Origin: Delftia tsuruhatensis NBRC 16741
GTDB lineage: Bacteria; Pseudomonadota; Gammaproteobacteria; Burkholderiales; Burkholderiaceae_C
DNA: 64,000 bases
Assembly: GCF_001571325.1 (NCBI RefSeq)
Contig: NZ_BCTO01000043.1
Span: 35,153-99,152, forward strand
Reading direction: 5' to 3'
The notes under the pieces were generated by a model. It did not search any database and was not told where the DNA came from. It worked only from the letters and a program-made list of their open reading frames with translations. Shown piece by piece: positions 17,923 to 26,023 of the stretch. How positions within the stretch are numbered: position 1 is the stretch's first letter; each line of letters begins with the position of its first letter. Both the position numbers and the translations under genes were made by a program.

Positions 17923-18351
17923 TCAGTCCGCCGCGTAGTCGATGGGATCGTGGGCATGCTGGCGCCCCAGCGCGCCGGCCATGGCCAGCATGAAGGCCAG
18001 GCCGCGCCGCACATCGGGCTCGCGTGCCATGCGCATCAGGCCGATCAGGGTGGGCGTTTCCTCCATGGCCTGCACCTGGGCCGCCGCCATGCGCGCGGCA
18101 TTGCCCGCGGCCCAGGCCCCGCCCACGCCATCCTCGAAGGCCTTGGCGACCTTCTCGACCATGTAGTCGTCTGCCATGTCCACCAGGTCCGCCGTGGCCG
18201 ACAGCAGATCGACCACGCGGTTCAGGCGCCGGCCCGCCAGCAGCGGCTCCAGCTTGCCCATCAGTTCGGCCAGCCCCTGCAGCGCGGCGTCGTCCTGCAG
18301 CAGGCCGCCGGCGGCGGGCTGCGCCACGGGAATGTCGGAAGCGATGTTCAT
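17923..18351 (-). CDS. DUF1641 protein, partner of the SQR-like oxidoreductase
   Basis: 142-residue soluble helical protein of the DUF1641 family. The conserved core is GLAELMGKLEPLL, RLNRVVDLLSATADL and then GLMRMAREPDVRRGLAFML. The family is repeatedly encoded next to sulfide:quinone-oxidoreductase-like flavoproteins and formate-dehydrogenase-type enzymes. Here it lies 51 bp after the SQR-like gene and just before a terminator, so it is the last gene of a three-gene unit. Its molecular role is unknown. Confidence 0.82.
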   Translation of the reverse strand: MNIASDIPVAQPAAGGLLQDDAALQGLAELMGKLEPLLAGRRLNRVVDLLSATADLVDMADDYMVEKVAKAFEDGVGGAWAAGNAARMAAAQVQAMEETPTLIGLMRMAREPDVRRGLAFMLAMAGALGRQHAHDPIDYAAD

Positions 18352-18402
18352 CTCGGTGCTCCTTGTCTTCGTGCTTGGAATGACAATGCAAAGGCCCTGG
18401 CC

Positions 18403-19593
18403 TCAGACCAGGGCGCGGGCCACGGCCCAGTACATGCCGCGGTTGAAGCCCTTGCGCATCATGGAGCCGAGCTTGGTCGGCGGCGTGGGCTTGACGTCGA
18501 CCTGGTAGTCGTACCAAAGCGGCATGCCGCCGTCCAGGCCCATCTGGGCGATGGCCACCACGCGCCCGTCGTAGGCATCGCTGGTGCGGCCGAAGCGGAT
18601 CTGCGAGGCGATGTTGTTCACCACCACGGGCGACTGGTTGTGGCAGGCGCCGCCGGCCTTGCTCACCGGCAGGTCCACCGTATCGCCCAGCACATAGACA
18701 TGGCTCTGGCCCAGCACCTGCATGGTCTCGTGGTCGGTGGGCAGCCAGCCTTCGCCGTCCTGCGCCTGCGACAAGCCGCAGTCGCGCACGGCCTGCACGG
18801 CGCGTATCGGCGGCGTGGCCATGAGGATGTCGAAGTCCTCGGACTGGCCCTCTTCCGAGTGGGCCACCTTGGCCTCGGGGTCCACGCGCGCCAGCGTGAA
18901 GCCGCGCTGGTGGCGAATGCCGCGCTGCTCGAACACCGTGGGCAGGATCTCGCAGGTGTCCTTCTGCAGGAACAGGCAGTTGCGCAGCAGCTGCGAGACC
19001 GTGGGATAGGTGTAGACGATCTCCACCTTGTCGCGCACGCCGCGCCGGCGCAGCAGGTCGTCCAGCATCAGCGTGGTCTCTATGGGCGCGATGCCGCACT
19101 GGTGCGGCACATTGGGCGTCTTGGGAAAGGTCACGGTGACGAAGATGCGGCCCTTTTCTATGCGCGCCAGCTTGTCGGCCAGTTGCCGCGCGGGCGCGTG
19201 CTGGTAGAAGTGGTCGCCGGCCTCGGCCAGGCCTTCGATGCGCTCGGGCGAAGGCACGCAGCCCGTGGAGATCACCAGGTGGTCGTAGCCGAAGCGCTTG
19301 CCGCTCTTGCAGTGCACGGCCTGCAGCGCGAAGTCGAAGCGTTCCACTTCTTCCACCTGGAAGTCGATCTCGGGCCGCAGCAGGCCGCGCTGCCTGCGCC
19401 GCAGCTCGTCGCGGAAGAAGGCATTGAAGGCCACGTACATGAAGGCCGGCTTGTAGTAGTGCCAGGGCGAGTTCGACAGCATGGTGATGCGCACCTTGCC
19501 CGTGACCACCTCCGGATACAGCTTGCTGACCAGGTGGTTGGCGGTCATGGTGCCGCCAATGCCCCCTCCGATGATCAAGATGTGATGCGCCAT
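18403..19593 (-). CDS. Sulfide:quinone oxidoreductase-like flavoprotein
   Basis: 396-residue FAD oxidoreductase. The N-terminal Rossmann motif is ILIIGGGIGGTM. Three cysteines stand where the catalytic cysteines of sulfide:quinone oxidoreductases occur: STGCVPSP, PHQCGIAPIE and GGACHNQSP. VYVLGDTVDLP is the second FAD motif, and a C-terminal amphipathic part could touch the membrane. It would pass electrons from sulfide or a related thiol donor to quinone. It sits in an operon with a TetR regulator (upstream) and DUF1641 (downstream). Rather than true respiratory SQR it may belong to the detoxifying SQR-like branch; the sequence alone does not decide. Confidence 0.82.
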   Translation of the reverse strand: MAHHILIIGGGIGGTMTANHLVSKLYPEVVTGKVRITMLSNSPWHYYKPAFMYVAFNAFFRDELRRRQRGLLRPEIDFQVEEVERFDFALQAVHCKSGKRFGYDHLVISTGCVPSPERIEGLAEAGDHFYQHAPARQLADKLARIEKGRIFVTVTFPKTPNVPHQCGIAPIETTLMLDDLLRRRGVRDKVEIVYTYPTVSQLLRNCLFLQKDTCEILPTVFEQRGIRHQRGFTLARVDPEAKVAHSEEGQSEDFDILMATPPIRAVQAVRDCGLSQAQDGEGWLPTDHETMQVLGQSHVYVLGDTVDLPVSKAGGACHNQSPVVVNNIASQIRFGRTSDAYDGRVVAIAQMGLDGGMPLWYDYQVDVKPTPPTKLGSMMRKGFNRGMYWAVARALV

Positions 19594-19671
19594 CCCTGCT
19601 ACTCCTTGTGCTTTCGCCTCAGTGGAACAACCGCTGGCGCCGCACGGCGCCCGCGCCGGAAAATGCGCCGC

Positions 19672-20271
19672 TCAGTCAGGCTTGAGCGATCGCCACACCC
19701 CGTCCCAGAGCGCGTCGAACAGGGGCTCTATGGGCGTGTCGATGATGCCGTCCAGCCGCAGGCAGATCATGCGGATCGCGCTGCCGTACATCAGGCTGGC
19801 CGCCACCATGGGCTCCATCTGGCGGATCTCGCCATCTGTCATGCCGGCGAACACGAAGCCGCGCATGCGCACGAAGGCCGAGGCCGAGCAGATGGCCTGC
19901 TCGTCGGGCAGAAACTCGCGGTGGCGCGCATTGACCACGAAGCCCATGGCCTCGGGCTCGGCCTCGGCCAGCCCGAACAGCATGCGCAGCACCTCGCGGC
20001 AGCGCTGGGCGCTGCCCGCGTGCCGCTCCTCGATATCGTCGAGCAGCACATTCATGCGCGCCAGCAAATGCCGGTACAGCTCGCGCGCAATGCCTTCCTT
20101 GTCGGCAAAGTGGTTGTAGAAGAAACCGATGGACACGCCGGCCTCGGCGCACAGGTCCTGTATCGAGGTATTGAAGAAGCCCCGCTCCACGAACAGCCTG
20201 AGCGCCACGCGCAGCGTCTGCACATGGCGCGAACCCGCATGCGGAAAGAAGGTCCAGGCCTCGTCTTGCAT
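19672..20271 (-). CDS. TetR-family regulator of the SQR-like operon
   Basis: 199 residues. The N-terminal helix-turn-helix (about residues 18-63) reads LRLFVERGFFNTSIQDLC and then AGVSIGFFYNHFADKEG. The C-terminal ligand-binding domain is not assigned. It lies 78 bp upstream of the SQR-like gene on the same strand, so it is likely a co-transcribed local repressor; the ligand could be a reactive sulfur species or another electrophile (inference). Confidence 0.85.
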   Translation of the reverse strand: MQDEAWTFFPHAGSRHVQTLRVALRLFVERGFFNTSIQDLCAEAGVSIGFFYNHFADKEGIARELYRHLLARMNVLLDDIEERHAGSAQRCREVLRMLFGLAEAEPEAMGFVVNARHREFLPDEQAICSASAFVRMRGFVFAGMTDGEIRQMEPMVAASLMYGSAIRMICLRLDGIIDTPIEPLFDALWDGVWRSLKPD

Positions 20272-20353
20272 GGGAAATGATCGTAGAACGAATCTTCATT
20301 CTATTTTTCACAAGCACTTGCAAACTACACCAGGGTTTTCCTGGACCTTGGCC

Positions 20354-21322
20354 TCAATCCATCAGCCGGAGTGCCTCGGCAAGCGATGCCACGTTGGCAA
20401 TGCCCAGCTTTTCGTAGATGGAGCGGATCTGATTGCGCACCGTGGCAGGAGCACGCTGGAGTTGGACTGCAATCTGCTTGTGGGTCAGGCCCCGGACCAC
20501 AAGCCGGGCAACCGTGGCTTCGCGGGGGGACAGCCCGTCGGCTGCGCACCGGGGGCGCGCTCGCAACCACAGCAGACCGTGCTGCGTGAACAGCGTGATG
20601 ACCAGGGTGTGGGCCACCAGACGATGGGCGCCGCCCTGTGCCGCAGTCTGCACGGCCGCAGGCAGGCGAGGACCTTGCCAGCCCGGCCATTCGGCGCGCA
20701 AGGCGTGCTCGAAGACGACGTCCATGTGGTGGATGATGCCGCGCGGGTCTGCCAGTGCCGAGCCCAACCGATCACGGGCCAGGCCCTGCCGAAGCTGCCC
20801 CAGATGCGTGAGGCGGTTGAGTTCCAGCGCCTGCTGCACATGGGGCAGCAGCGCGGCCAGCAGTTGGCGCTCGCCCTCGGTGCAATGCGCATCCGTGCGG
20901 GCGCGAAACAGCGTGAGCCAGCGCGTGTAAAGAGTGCTCGGGTTCAGCATCCCGCCGATGAAGAAGTGCGACTGCTCGAAGCGCCTGCCGTAGTCGCGCA
21001 GCGCCCCCTGATGCCGGCCACTGAACCAAGTCCTCGCTTCGAAGGCCAGCGTCTCGCTGGGATGCATGGTGACGGCCTGCGCCGCCGTGTCCAGGTGCTT
21101 GACCTCTTCATAGGCCTGCAGCATTTCGGGTGGCTGCCGATGAAGGTGGATGGTGTGGATATCGATGCCGGCCGCCGTCATGGTGGCCGAGCCCCACATG
21201 GCCGAGTCGAAGGGCAGCACGGGTTTGAGCAGGTCCAGCGCCTGGTCCTGGAAATGTTCGACAGGCTGCTCGTGCGATAGCCGGTAGAGGTTCAGCAGCA
21301 GGTGGTTGTATGCAGCGTCCAT
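20354..21322 (-). CDS. LuxR-family transcriptional regulator
   Basis: 322 residues from the preferred ATG at 21322 (an in-frame ATG at 21403 is possible). The C-terminal LuxR helix-turn-helix is clear: LSPREATVARLVVRGLTHKQ followed by TVRNQIRSIYEKLGI. The N-terminal 240 residues are helical with no recognised acyl-homoserine-lactone pocket; similar solo LuxR proteins are common in Comamonadaceae. It is divergent from a lipoprotein gene with a 176-bp shared upstream region, so it may control that gene. Signal and targets are unknown. Confidence 0.82.
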   Translation of the reverse strand: MDAAYNHLLLNLYRLSHEQPVEHFQDQALDLLKPVLPFDSAMWGSATMTAAGIDIHTIHLHRQPPEMLQAYEEVKHLDTAAQAVTMHPSETLAFEARTWFSGRHQGALRDYGRRFEQSHFFIGGMLNPSTLYTRWLTLFRARTDAHCTEGERQLLAALLPHVQQALELNRLTHLGQLRQGLARDRLGSALADPRGIIHHMDVVFEHALRAEWPGWQGPRLPAAVQTAAQGGAHRLVAHTLVITLFTQHGLLWLRARPRCAADGLSPREATVARLVVRGLTHKQIAVQLQRAPATVRNQIRSIYEKLGIANVASLAEALRLMD

Positions 21323-21498
21323 GGCGGCTTGCCTGCCTCTCTTCGATACGTTGAGATCGACTGCACGGGCGGGTGTTGCGCGAGCCGTGCCCTCTTGCCC
21401 CACCCCGGCAGCGCTTCAGGATAGTGCAATTGCATCATTTTGTTTGTTGCGTGTCACACATAGAGTTGGCTTGCCACCCACATTCCTGTACCGACACC

Positions 21499-23163
21499 AT
21501 GCAAATCCACCCCAGTGCATCCACTTCCTTTCCCGCCGTGCGCCCTTTGCTGCTGTGCGGACTTGTTGCAAGCCTCTATGCCTGTGGAGGAGGCAGCGGC
21601 GGCACCGACAGCGGCGGGGGCACCGGCGGCGGCACCGTGACACAGCCGGCCATCACGCTGTCAGGCACCGTCGCCATCGACCAGGCCGTGCGCAACGCTG
21701 CAGTCTGCGTGGATCTGAACGCCAATGCAGCCTGCGACACGGGCGAGCCCAGCGCAGCGGCCACCGGCAGCGACGGCACGTTCAGCCTGACCTATCAACC
21801 CGGCGATGCGGCAGCCACCGCTGCCTTCAACCAGGCTCCCGTGCTGGCTCGCATCACACCCGAATCCGTGGACGCTGCGGACCCCACCAGCACCGCCACA
21901 GCCAAGGCGTTCGTGCTGTCTGCACCGGCTGGCAAATCGGCGCAGATCAATCCATTGACCAGCCTGGTGCAAAAGGCCATCGCGGCCGGCACAGCCAGGG
22001 AAGTGGCCGAGGCTGCAGTGGCCCGCCAGCTCGGCATCGACGCCGCCAGGATCTACGACTACCAGAGCGACGCGGCCTCCAGTGCCGCCGTGCTTGCGGA
22101 TACCGCGCGCACAGCCGCCAAGGTCACCGCCTACGCGCTTGAGTTGGGCGTGCCTATCCAGGTGACGGCACCTGGCGCAGCGGCCGTGGCATCGAACCAA
22201 CTGGCGTTCCTGAACTATGGCAACGCGCAGAACTACTCCGTGCGTGAACGCAGGTCCGACGGCGTCGTCCAGGCAGACGGCTTTGCCCACCAGTTCGAGA
22301 CACGCAGCGGAAAAACCAACGGTGCACCCAGTACGCAGGAAGCGCTGTTCCCGTCCGTCACGCTCACCAGCACCGGATGGACGCGCTGCGACAATTCCGT
22401 TGCGCGCCTGACGACACAGGGGGTTCCCTCGCGCACGCTGCTGTGCAACCAGTCCACCGCCTACCTGGGCTTTACCACCGCTTCGCAGGACGTCAGCGGC
22501 AAGCCCATGGCCGAAGTCATTACGCAATTGCGTGCCGGAGACACAACGCTGCAGGCCGAGGGCATCCGCCATGACCGCTCCATCGAAATGGACCCTGCCA
22601 CGCTGGGCTCGGCCGTCTTCCCGCAGGGCGCACAGATGCGCACTGCACTGTCGGTGCAGTTGAACCGGTCGCCGGCCTTCATCAACAACACGGCCACGGA
22701 CCGCTTCGGCTTCGCCACGCTGGAAGCCATGATTGCCGGCCGCCCGGCCAGCGCGGTGAACCTGTCGACTCCAGCCACCGTGCGCGCCTCGACAGTCGGG
22801 GCGGCGGGGCCGGTCGATGCCAACCATGTGTTGCGCGTGGCCTTCATCGATGCGGCCAACGCCCAGTTCTACAGCTGTGAGTCCACCCCTCCGGCCTACA
22901 GCGATCTGGGCGCCTGCACCGTGCATTCGCAAAGCGCGTACACCCTCTCCACCTCCCAGGGCGTGCGCCTGCTGAGCTTTGCCGACTTCCCTGGCAAGAC
23001 CTTCATGCAAGGCGTGACGCGGGGCTATACGGAATTCGACGGCAGCGTATTCGGCTATCGCCTGCCTGCCGCCATTGCCAGCGAAGACCAGGCGCTCAGC
23101 TATTCCACCCGGCTGAACGGCGTGGCCTGGGCTGCCATGAAAACGGTTCTGGGCATTGAGTGA
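21499..23163 (+). CDS. Secreted lipoprotein of unknown function
   Basis: 554 residues. The signal peptide ends in a lipobox (ASLYAC), followed by a flexible Gly/Ser/Thr linker (GGGSGGTDSGGGTGGG), the usual start of a surface or periplasmic lipoprotein. An N-terminal domain has a CVDLNANAACDTGEPS segment like those of calcium-binding or carboxypeptidase-regulatory-like modules. The rest is largely beta, with several Cys pairs. No enzyme motif was recognised. The start is the ATG before MQIHPSAS; upstream in-frame codons would precede the signal peptide without improving it. It is divergent from the LuxR regulator. Confidence 0.75.
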   Translation: MQIHPSASTSFPAVRPLLLCGLVASLYACGGGSGGTDSGGGTGGGTVTQPAITLSGTVAIDQAVRNAAVCVDLNANAACDTGEPSAAATGSDGTFSLTYQPGDAAATAAFNQAPVLARITPESVDAADPTSTATAKAFVLSAPAGKSAQINPLTSLVQKAIAAGTAREVAEAAVARQLGIDAARIYDYQSDAASSAAVLADTARTAAKVTAYALELGVPIQVTAPGAAAVASNQLAFLNYGNAQNYSVRERRSDGVVQADGFAHQFETRSGKTNGAPSTQEALFPSVTLTSTGWTRCDNSVARLTTQGVPSRTLLCNQSTAYLGFTTASQDVSGKPMAEVITQLRAGDTTLQAEGIRHDRSIEMDPATLGSAVFPQGAQMRTALSVQLNRSPAFINNTATDRFGFATLEAMIAGRPASAVNLSTPATVRASTVGAAGPVDANHVLRVAFIDAANAQFYSCESTPPAYSDLGACTVHSQSAYTLSTSQGVRLLSFADFPGKTFMQGVTRGYTEFDGSVFGYRLPAAIASEDQALSYSTRLNGVAWAAMKTVLGIE

Positions 23164-23364
23164 GCCTTGCAGCCGGGAGCGGGCATTTCAAGCAAGGGAT
23201 GGGGCGAGGCATCCCACGCGGCGCCCCGCAGCCGCGTGGGCCGGCATGCCGGGCATGCATGCCTCAGCTCCATCCTGCCGGACCGTAGAATCCGCGCGCA
23301 GCCATTGGAGACAGAGACAACAATGACGGGCTGCACACGAATCCGACCCAAAGGCCTTTTGCAA

Positions 23365-24168
23365 ATGCAACTCCCCATCCACGTCATCGACGCATTCACA
23401 TCGGAACGATTCAAGGGCAATCAGGCCGCCGTCATTCCCCTGGATGCATGGCTTGCCGATTCCACGCTGCAGGCCATTGCCGCCGAGAACAATCTTTCGG
23501 AGACCTCGTTCCTGGTCTGGAGTGCCGAGCGCGCCGCCTTCGAGATCCGCTGGTTCTCCCCCCTGACCGAGATCGCGTTCTGCGGCCATGCCACGCTGGC
23601 AAGCGCCTTCGTGCTGTTCGAGGCCGACCCGGCGCTGCGCAGCATCACGTTCTGGGCCGCCGCCGTGGGCAAGGTCACGGCCGCGCAGGAGGATGGCGGA
23701 CGCATCGTCATGACCTTCCCGCGCCGCGATGCCAAGTCGCTGGATGAGGTGCCCGCCGCACTGCGCGAAGGCCTGACGCCCGCACCCACGGCCTATCTCG
23801 TGAACCAGCAGGCCTACGTGGCCGTCTACGCAACCGAAGACCAGGTGCGAGCCGTCAAGCCGGACCTGGAGCGCCTCAAATCGCTGGGCCCGCTGGACGT
23901 GGTGGTGACGGCGCCTGCGGATGCGGGCGCCTCCCATGACTTCGTCAGCCGCTATTTCTGGCCCGCCAATGGCGGCGAGGAAGACCCGGTCACGGGCTCC
24001 ATCCATGCGGCGCTTGCGCCTTACTGGGCAGGCAGGCTGGGCAAGAACCGTCTGATCGGCCACCAGGCCTCTCGCCGCACGGGCACGCTGTTTTGCGAGG
24101 TGACCGATGCCAGCGTCGAGGTGGCCGGCCATTGCGCGCGTTATCTGACCGGGACCATTACCGTCTGA
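23365..24168 (+). CDS. PhzF-family isomerase/epimerase
   Basis: 267 residues. PhzF fold with the typical N-terminus LPIHVIDAFTSERFKGNQAAV, the catalytic Glu in NNLSETSFLV, the FCGHATLASAFVLF motif (equivalent of CGHAT), and the C-terminal EEDPVTGSIHAALAPYW. Members are cofactor-free isomerases, and the substrate is usually unknown outside phenazine synthesis; no phenazine genes are here. The start is the ATG immediately before the family's N-terminus; an in-frame ATG at 23323, with GGAGA further upstream, would add 14 residues. Probably monocistronic. Confidence 0.85.
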   Translation: MQLPIHVIDAFTSERFKGNQAAVIPLDAWLADSTLQAIAAENNLSETSFLVWSAERAAFEIRWFSPLTEIAFCGHATLASAFVLFEADPALRSITFWAAAVGKVTAAQEDGGRIVMTFPRRDAKSLDEVPAALREGLTPAPTAYLVNQQAYVAVYATEDQVRAVKPDLERLKSLGPLDVVVTAPADAGASHDFVSRYFWPANGGEEDPVTGSIHAALAPYWAGRLGKNRLIGHQASRRTGTLFCEVTDASVEVAGHCARYLTGTITV

Positions 24169-24206
24169 CGCCCGACTTTGCGCTGGCACGCAGGTACCAT
24201 CCGCGC

Positions 24207-24947
24207 ATGAGTACCCACTACGAATCCCTGTCGCAAGCCGACGCCTACCGCGACGCCTTCGGCGTGGAGGCGCCTGCCGCCAGCGAGCGCAACATGACAC
24301 CGCGCAAGTCCGGCTTTTTCATCCGCAGCGTCGCCGTGGCCGCGGATGCCGCCACCGGACAGCAAGAACCCTCCGCTTCCGACACACCGCCCGCGCCTGC
24401 GGCACCGCCCGCACGCGAGCTGGTTGCCGCCCAATGGGGCTTGGTGCCGCACTGGGTGAAGTCAGCCTCCGATGGACGGCTGCGCGCGCTCAAGCTGGTG
24501 AATGCGCGTTCGGAGACCGTCTCCACGGCCCAGGCCTTCCGCGATGCCTGGCTCAATGGCCAGCGCTGCATCGTGCCCATGGCCGCCTTTTTCGAGGATG
24601 ACTACCGCAACGGCAAGGCCCTGCCCACGCGCATCTCGCGCATCGACGGCAAGCCCATGGGCGTGGCCGGCGTGTGGGCGCAGTGGACGGGCCCGGATGG
24701 CGAGGTGCTGCTGAGCTACGCCCTGCTCACGGTCAACGCCAACAGCCATGCGCTGCTGCACCGCTACCAGCAGCCCGGCGCGGAAAAGCGCATGCCGGCG
24801 ATTCTCAACGAGGGCGCCTACGACGCCTGGCTCAACGCGCGCGTGGAAAAGGCGCGCGAGTTCATGCGCCAGTACCCCTCCAACTGGCTCACCGCCAACC
24901 CCGTGGAGCGCAAGGCCGACAAGCGGCCTCCAGGGCTGATGGGCTGA
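24207..24947 (+). CDS. SRAP (YedK/HMCES-like) protein lacking the catalytic Cys2
   Basis: 246 residues of the SOS-response-associated peptidase family, which crosslinks to abasic sites in single-stranded DNA through a cysteine at position 2. Family features are WGLVPHW (77-83), NARSET (99-104) with the conserved Asn, the Glu of AFFED (130) and KRMPAIL. The N-terminus reads MSTHYESL where family members read MC.HY, so residue 2 is Ser (codon AGT, one base from TGT). The position corresponding to the YedK active-site His is Glu, as in a Burkholderiales subfamily. The stop codon lies inside an 8-bp tandem repeat. The protein may be unable to form the usual thiazolidine crosslink. Confidence 0.8.
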   Translation: MSTHYESLSQADAYRDAFGVEAPAASERNMTPRKSGFFIRSVAVAADAATGQQEPSASDTPPAPAAPPARELVAAQWGLVPHWVKSASDGRLRALKLVNARSETVSTAQAFRDAWLNGQRCIVPMAAFFEDDYRNGKALPTRISRIDGKPMGVAGVWAQWTGPDGEVLLSYALLTVNANSHALLHRYQQPGAEKRMPAILNEGAYDAWLNARVEKAREFMRQYPSNWLTANPVERKADKRPPGLMG

Positions 24948-24974
24948 CGGGCTGATGGGCTGATGGGCTGACGC
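24935..24974 (+). repeat. 8-bp tandem repeat (five units) across the SRAP stop codon
   Basis: GCTGATGG-type units recur five times with period 8 (units 2 and 5 carry C for T). The SRAP stop TGA lies within the second unit. The repeat fills most of the gap before the convergent beta-lactamase stop. A gain or loss of one unit would change the reading frame at the end of the SRAP gene. Confidence 0.85.
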
Positions 24975-24993
24975 ATGGGCCTTGTCCCGCGCG

Positions 24994-25794
24994 CTACGGC
25001 GCCTTGGGCAACGCGTTGATGGAGCGCAGGATGTCGCGCGTGATGCCCTGGCGCTTGGGCAGGTCGGCCAGCCTGTGGGGCGTGTCCATGTTCATGGCGA
25101 AGAACACGGGGCCGGCAGGCCATTCCACCCAGCCCACCCACCAGCCGATACGGCCCGTCCAGCCGGTTTTGGCGCGCAGTATCCAGTCGGTGCCGGCCTC
25201 GTTGATCATCACGTCCTTCACCAGCCGCTGGTGTTCCACCGGCAATGGCAGCCGATTGCGGTACAGCTGCTGCAGGAAGGCCACCTGCTCCAGCGCCGAG
25301 ATGGCCAGGTCGCCCTCCACCCAGAAAGGCGCCTCGCCCGTGGCCAGCGCATTGCCGTAGTCGATCTTGCGCATGTAGGCAGCCTCGCGCGCGCTGCCCA
25401 GTTCCCCGGCAAAGCGTTCGTACACCCAGACGGTGGAGTTGCGCATGGCCGAGCGCAGGTCCTGATCGGCATTCCAGGCCGGCAACTGGCGCTTCACGCC
25501 ATCCCAGGCAATGCGCTGGAATTCATCCCGCACCAGCCCGGCGTCCAGCGCGAACAGGCTGTGCGGGATCTTGAAGGTGGAAGCGGGCGAGTAGCGCCTC
25601 ACCGCGCGTTCACGGTTGTGGACGTAGACGGCTTCGGCCGGGCCTCTGGCATCGACCACGACGATGCTGCCATCAACCTTGGCATCGGCAAAAAAGCGGG
25701 CCCACTCGGGCCTGTCCTGCAGTTCGGCAGCCGCCAGCGCCGCCTGTGACAGACAGGCGAGCAGCGCGGCGCACATCAGATTTCTTCGATTCAT
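24994..25794 (-). CDS. Class D (OXA-type) beta-lactamase
   Basis: 266-residue periplasmic serine beta-lactamase. The signal peptide is about 22 residues (cleavage near ALAA). Active-site motifs are complete: S72-T-F-K75 (PASTFKIP), S120-T-V, Y146-G-N148 and K209-T-G211 (AKTGWTG). The length matches the family. No insertion sequence, integron attC site or other resistance gene is next to it, so it looks like a chromosomal gene of the species rather than a recent arrival. It is divergent from the ammonium transporter and convergent with the SRAP gene. The hydrolysis spectrum cannot be predicted here. Confidence 0.93.
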   Translation of the reverse strand: MNRRNLMCAALLACLSQAALAAAELQDRPEWARFFADAKVDGSIVVVDARGPAEAVYVHNRERAVRRYSPASTFKIPHSLFALDAGLVRDEFQRIAWDGVKRQLPAWNADQDLRSAMRNSTVWVYERFAGELGSAREAAYMRKIDYGNALATGEAPFWVEGDLAISALEQVAFLQQLYRNRLPLPVEHQRLVKDVMINEAGTDWILRAKTGWTGRIGWWVGWVEWPAGPVFFAMNMDTPHRLADLPKRQGITRDILRSINALPKAP

Positions 25795-25811
25795 GCCGGC
25801 AGTTTAAGAGC

Positions 25812-25836
25812 TGCACCACCGCACGCCGATGGTGCA
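25812..25836. promoter_or_regulatory. Candidate NtrC-type upstream site
   Basis: TGCACCA and TGGTGCA face each other perfectly, as in the NtrC consensus (TGCAC..GGTGCA). The spacer is 11 bases, where about 5 would be canonical. It lies some 90 bases upstream of the sigma-54 promoter of the ammonium transporter gene, a normal enhancer distance. Confidence 0.45.
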
Positions 25837-25926
25837 CCGCCCGCCCGGCTGCCCTGTTTTGACTCGCGGTTTTCCCGTTTTGGTGTTCCGGCTGCATCGC
25901 ACGGCCCCCAAGGGCCCCGTCTGCGC

Positions 25927-25942
25927 TGGCACGACTTGTGCA
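25927..25942 (+). promoter_or_regulatory. Sigma-54 promoter of the ammonium transporter gene
   Basis: TGGCACG-ACTT-GTGCA fits the -24/-12 consensus TGGCACG-N4-TTGCW with one mismatch and correct spacing. It lies about 80 bases before the amt ATG. Nitrogen-controlled transcription is expected. Confidence 0.7.
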
Positions 25943-26023
25943 AGGCCGCTGCAGGCCGGCCAATGCAGCCATGGCGGCAACGGCAGACGGCCCCATGACC
26001 ACAACAAACAAGGGAGTCATTGC

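Noticed and set aside
24994..25794. Beta-lactamase as part of a mobile resistance island
   Set aside because: No transposase, integrase or attC site is near, and base composition matches the neighbours.
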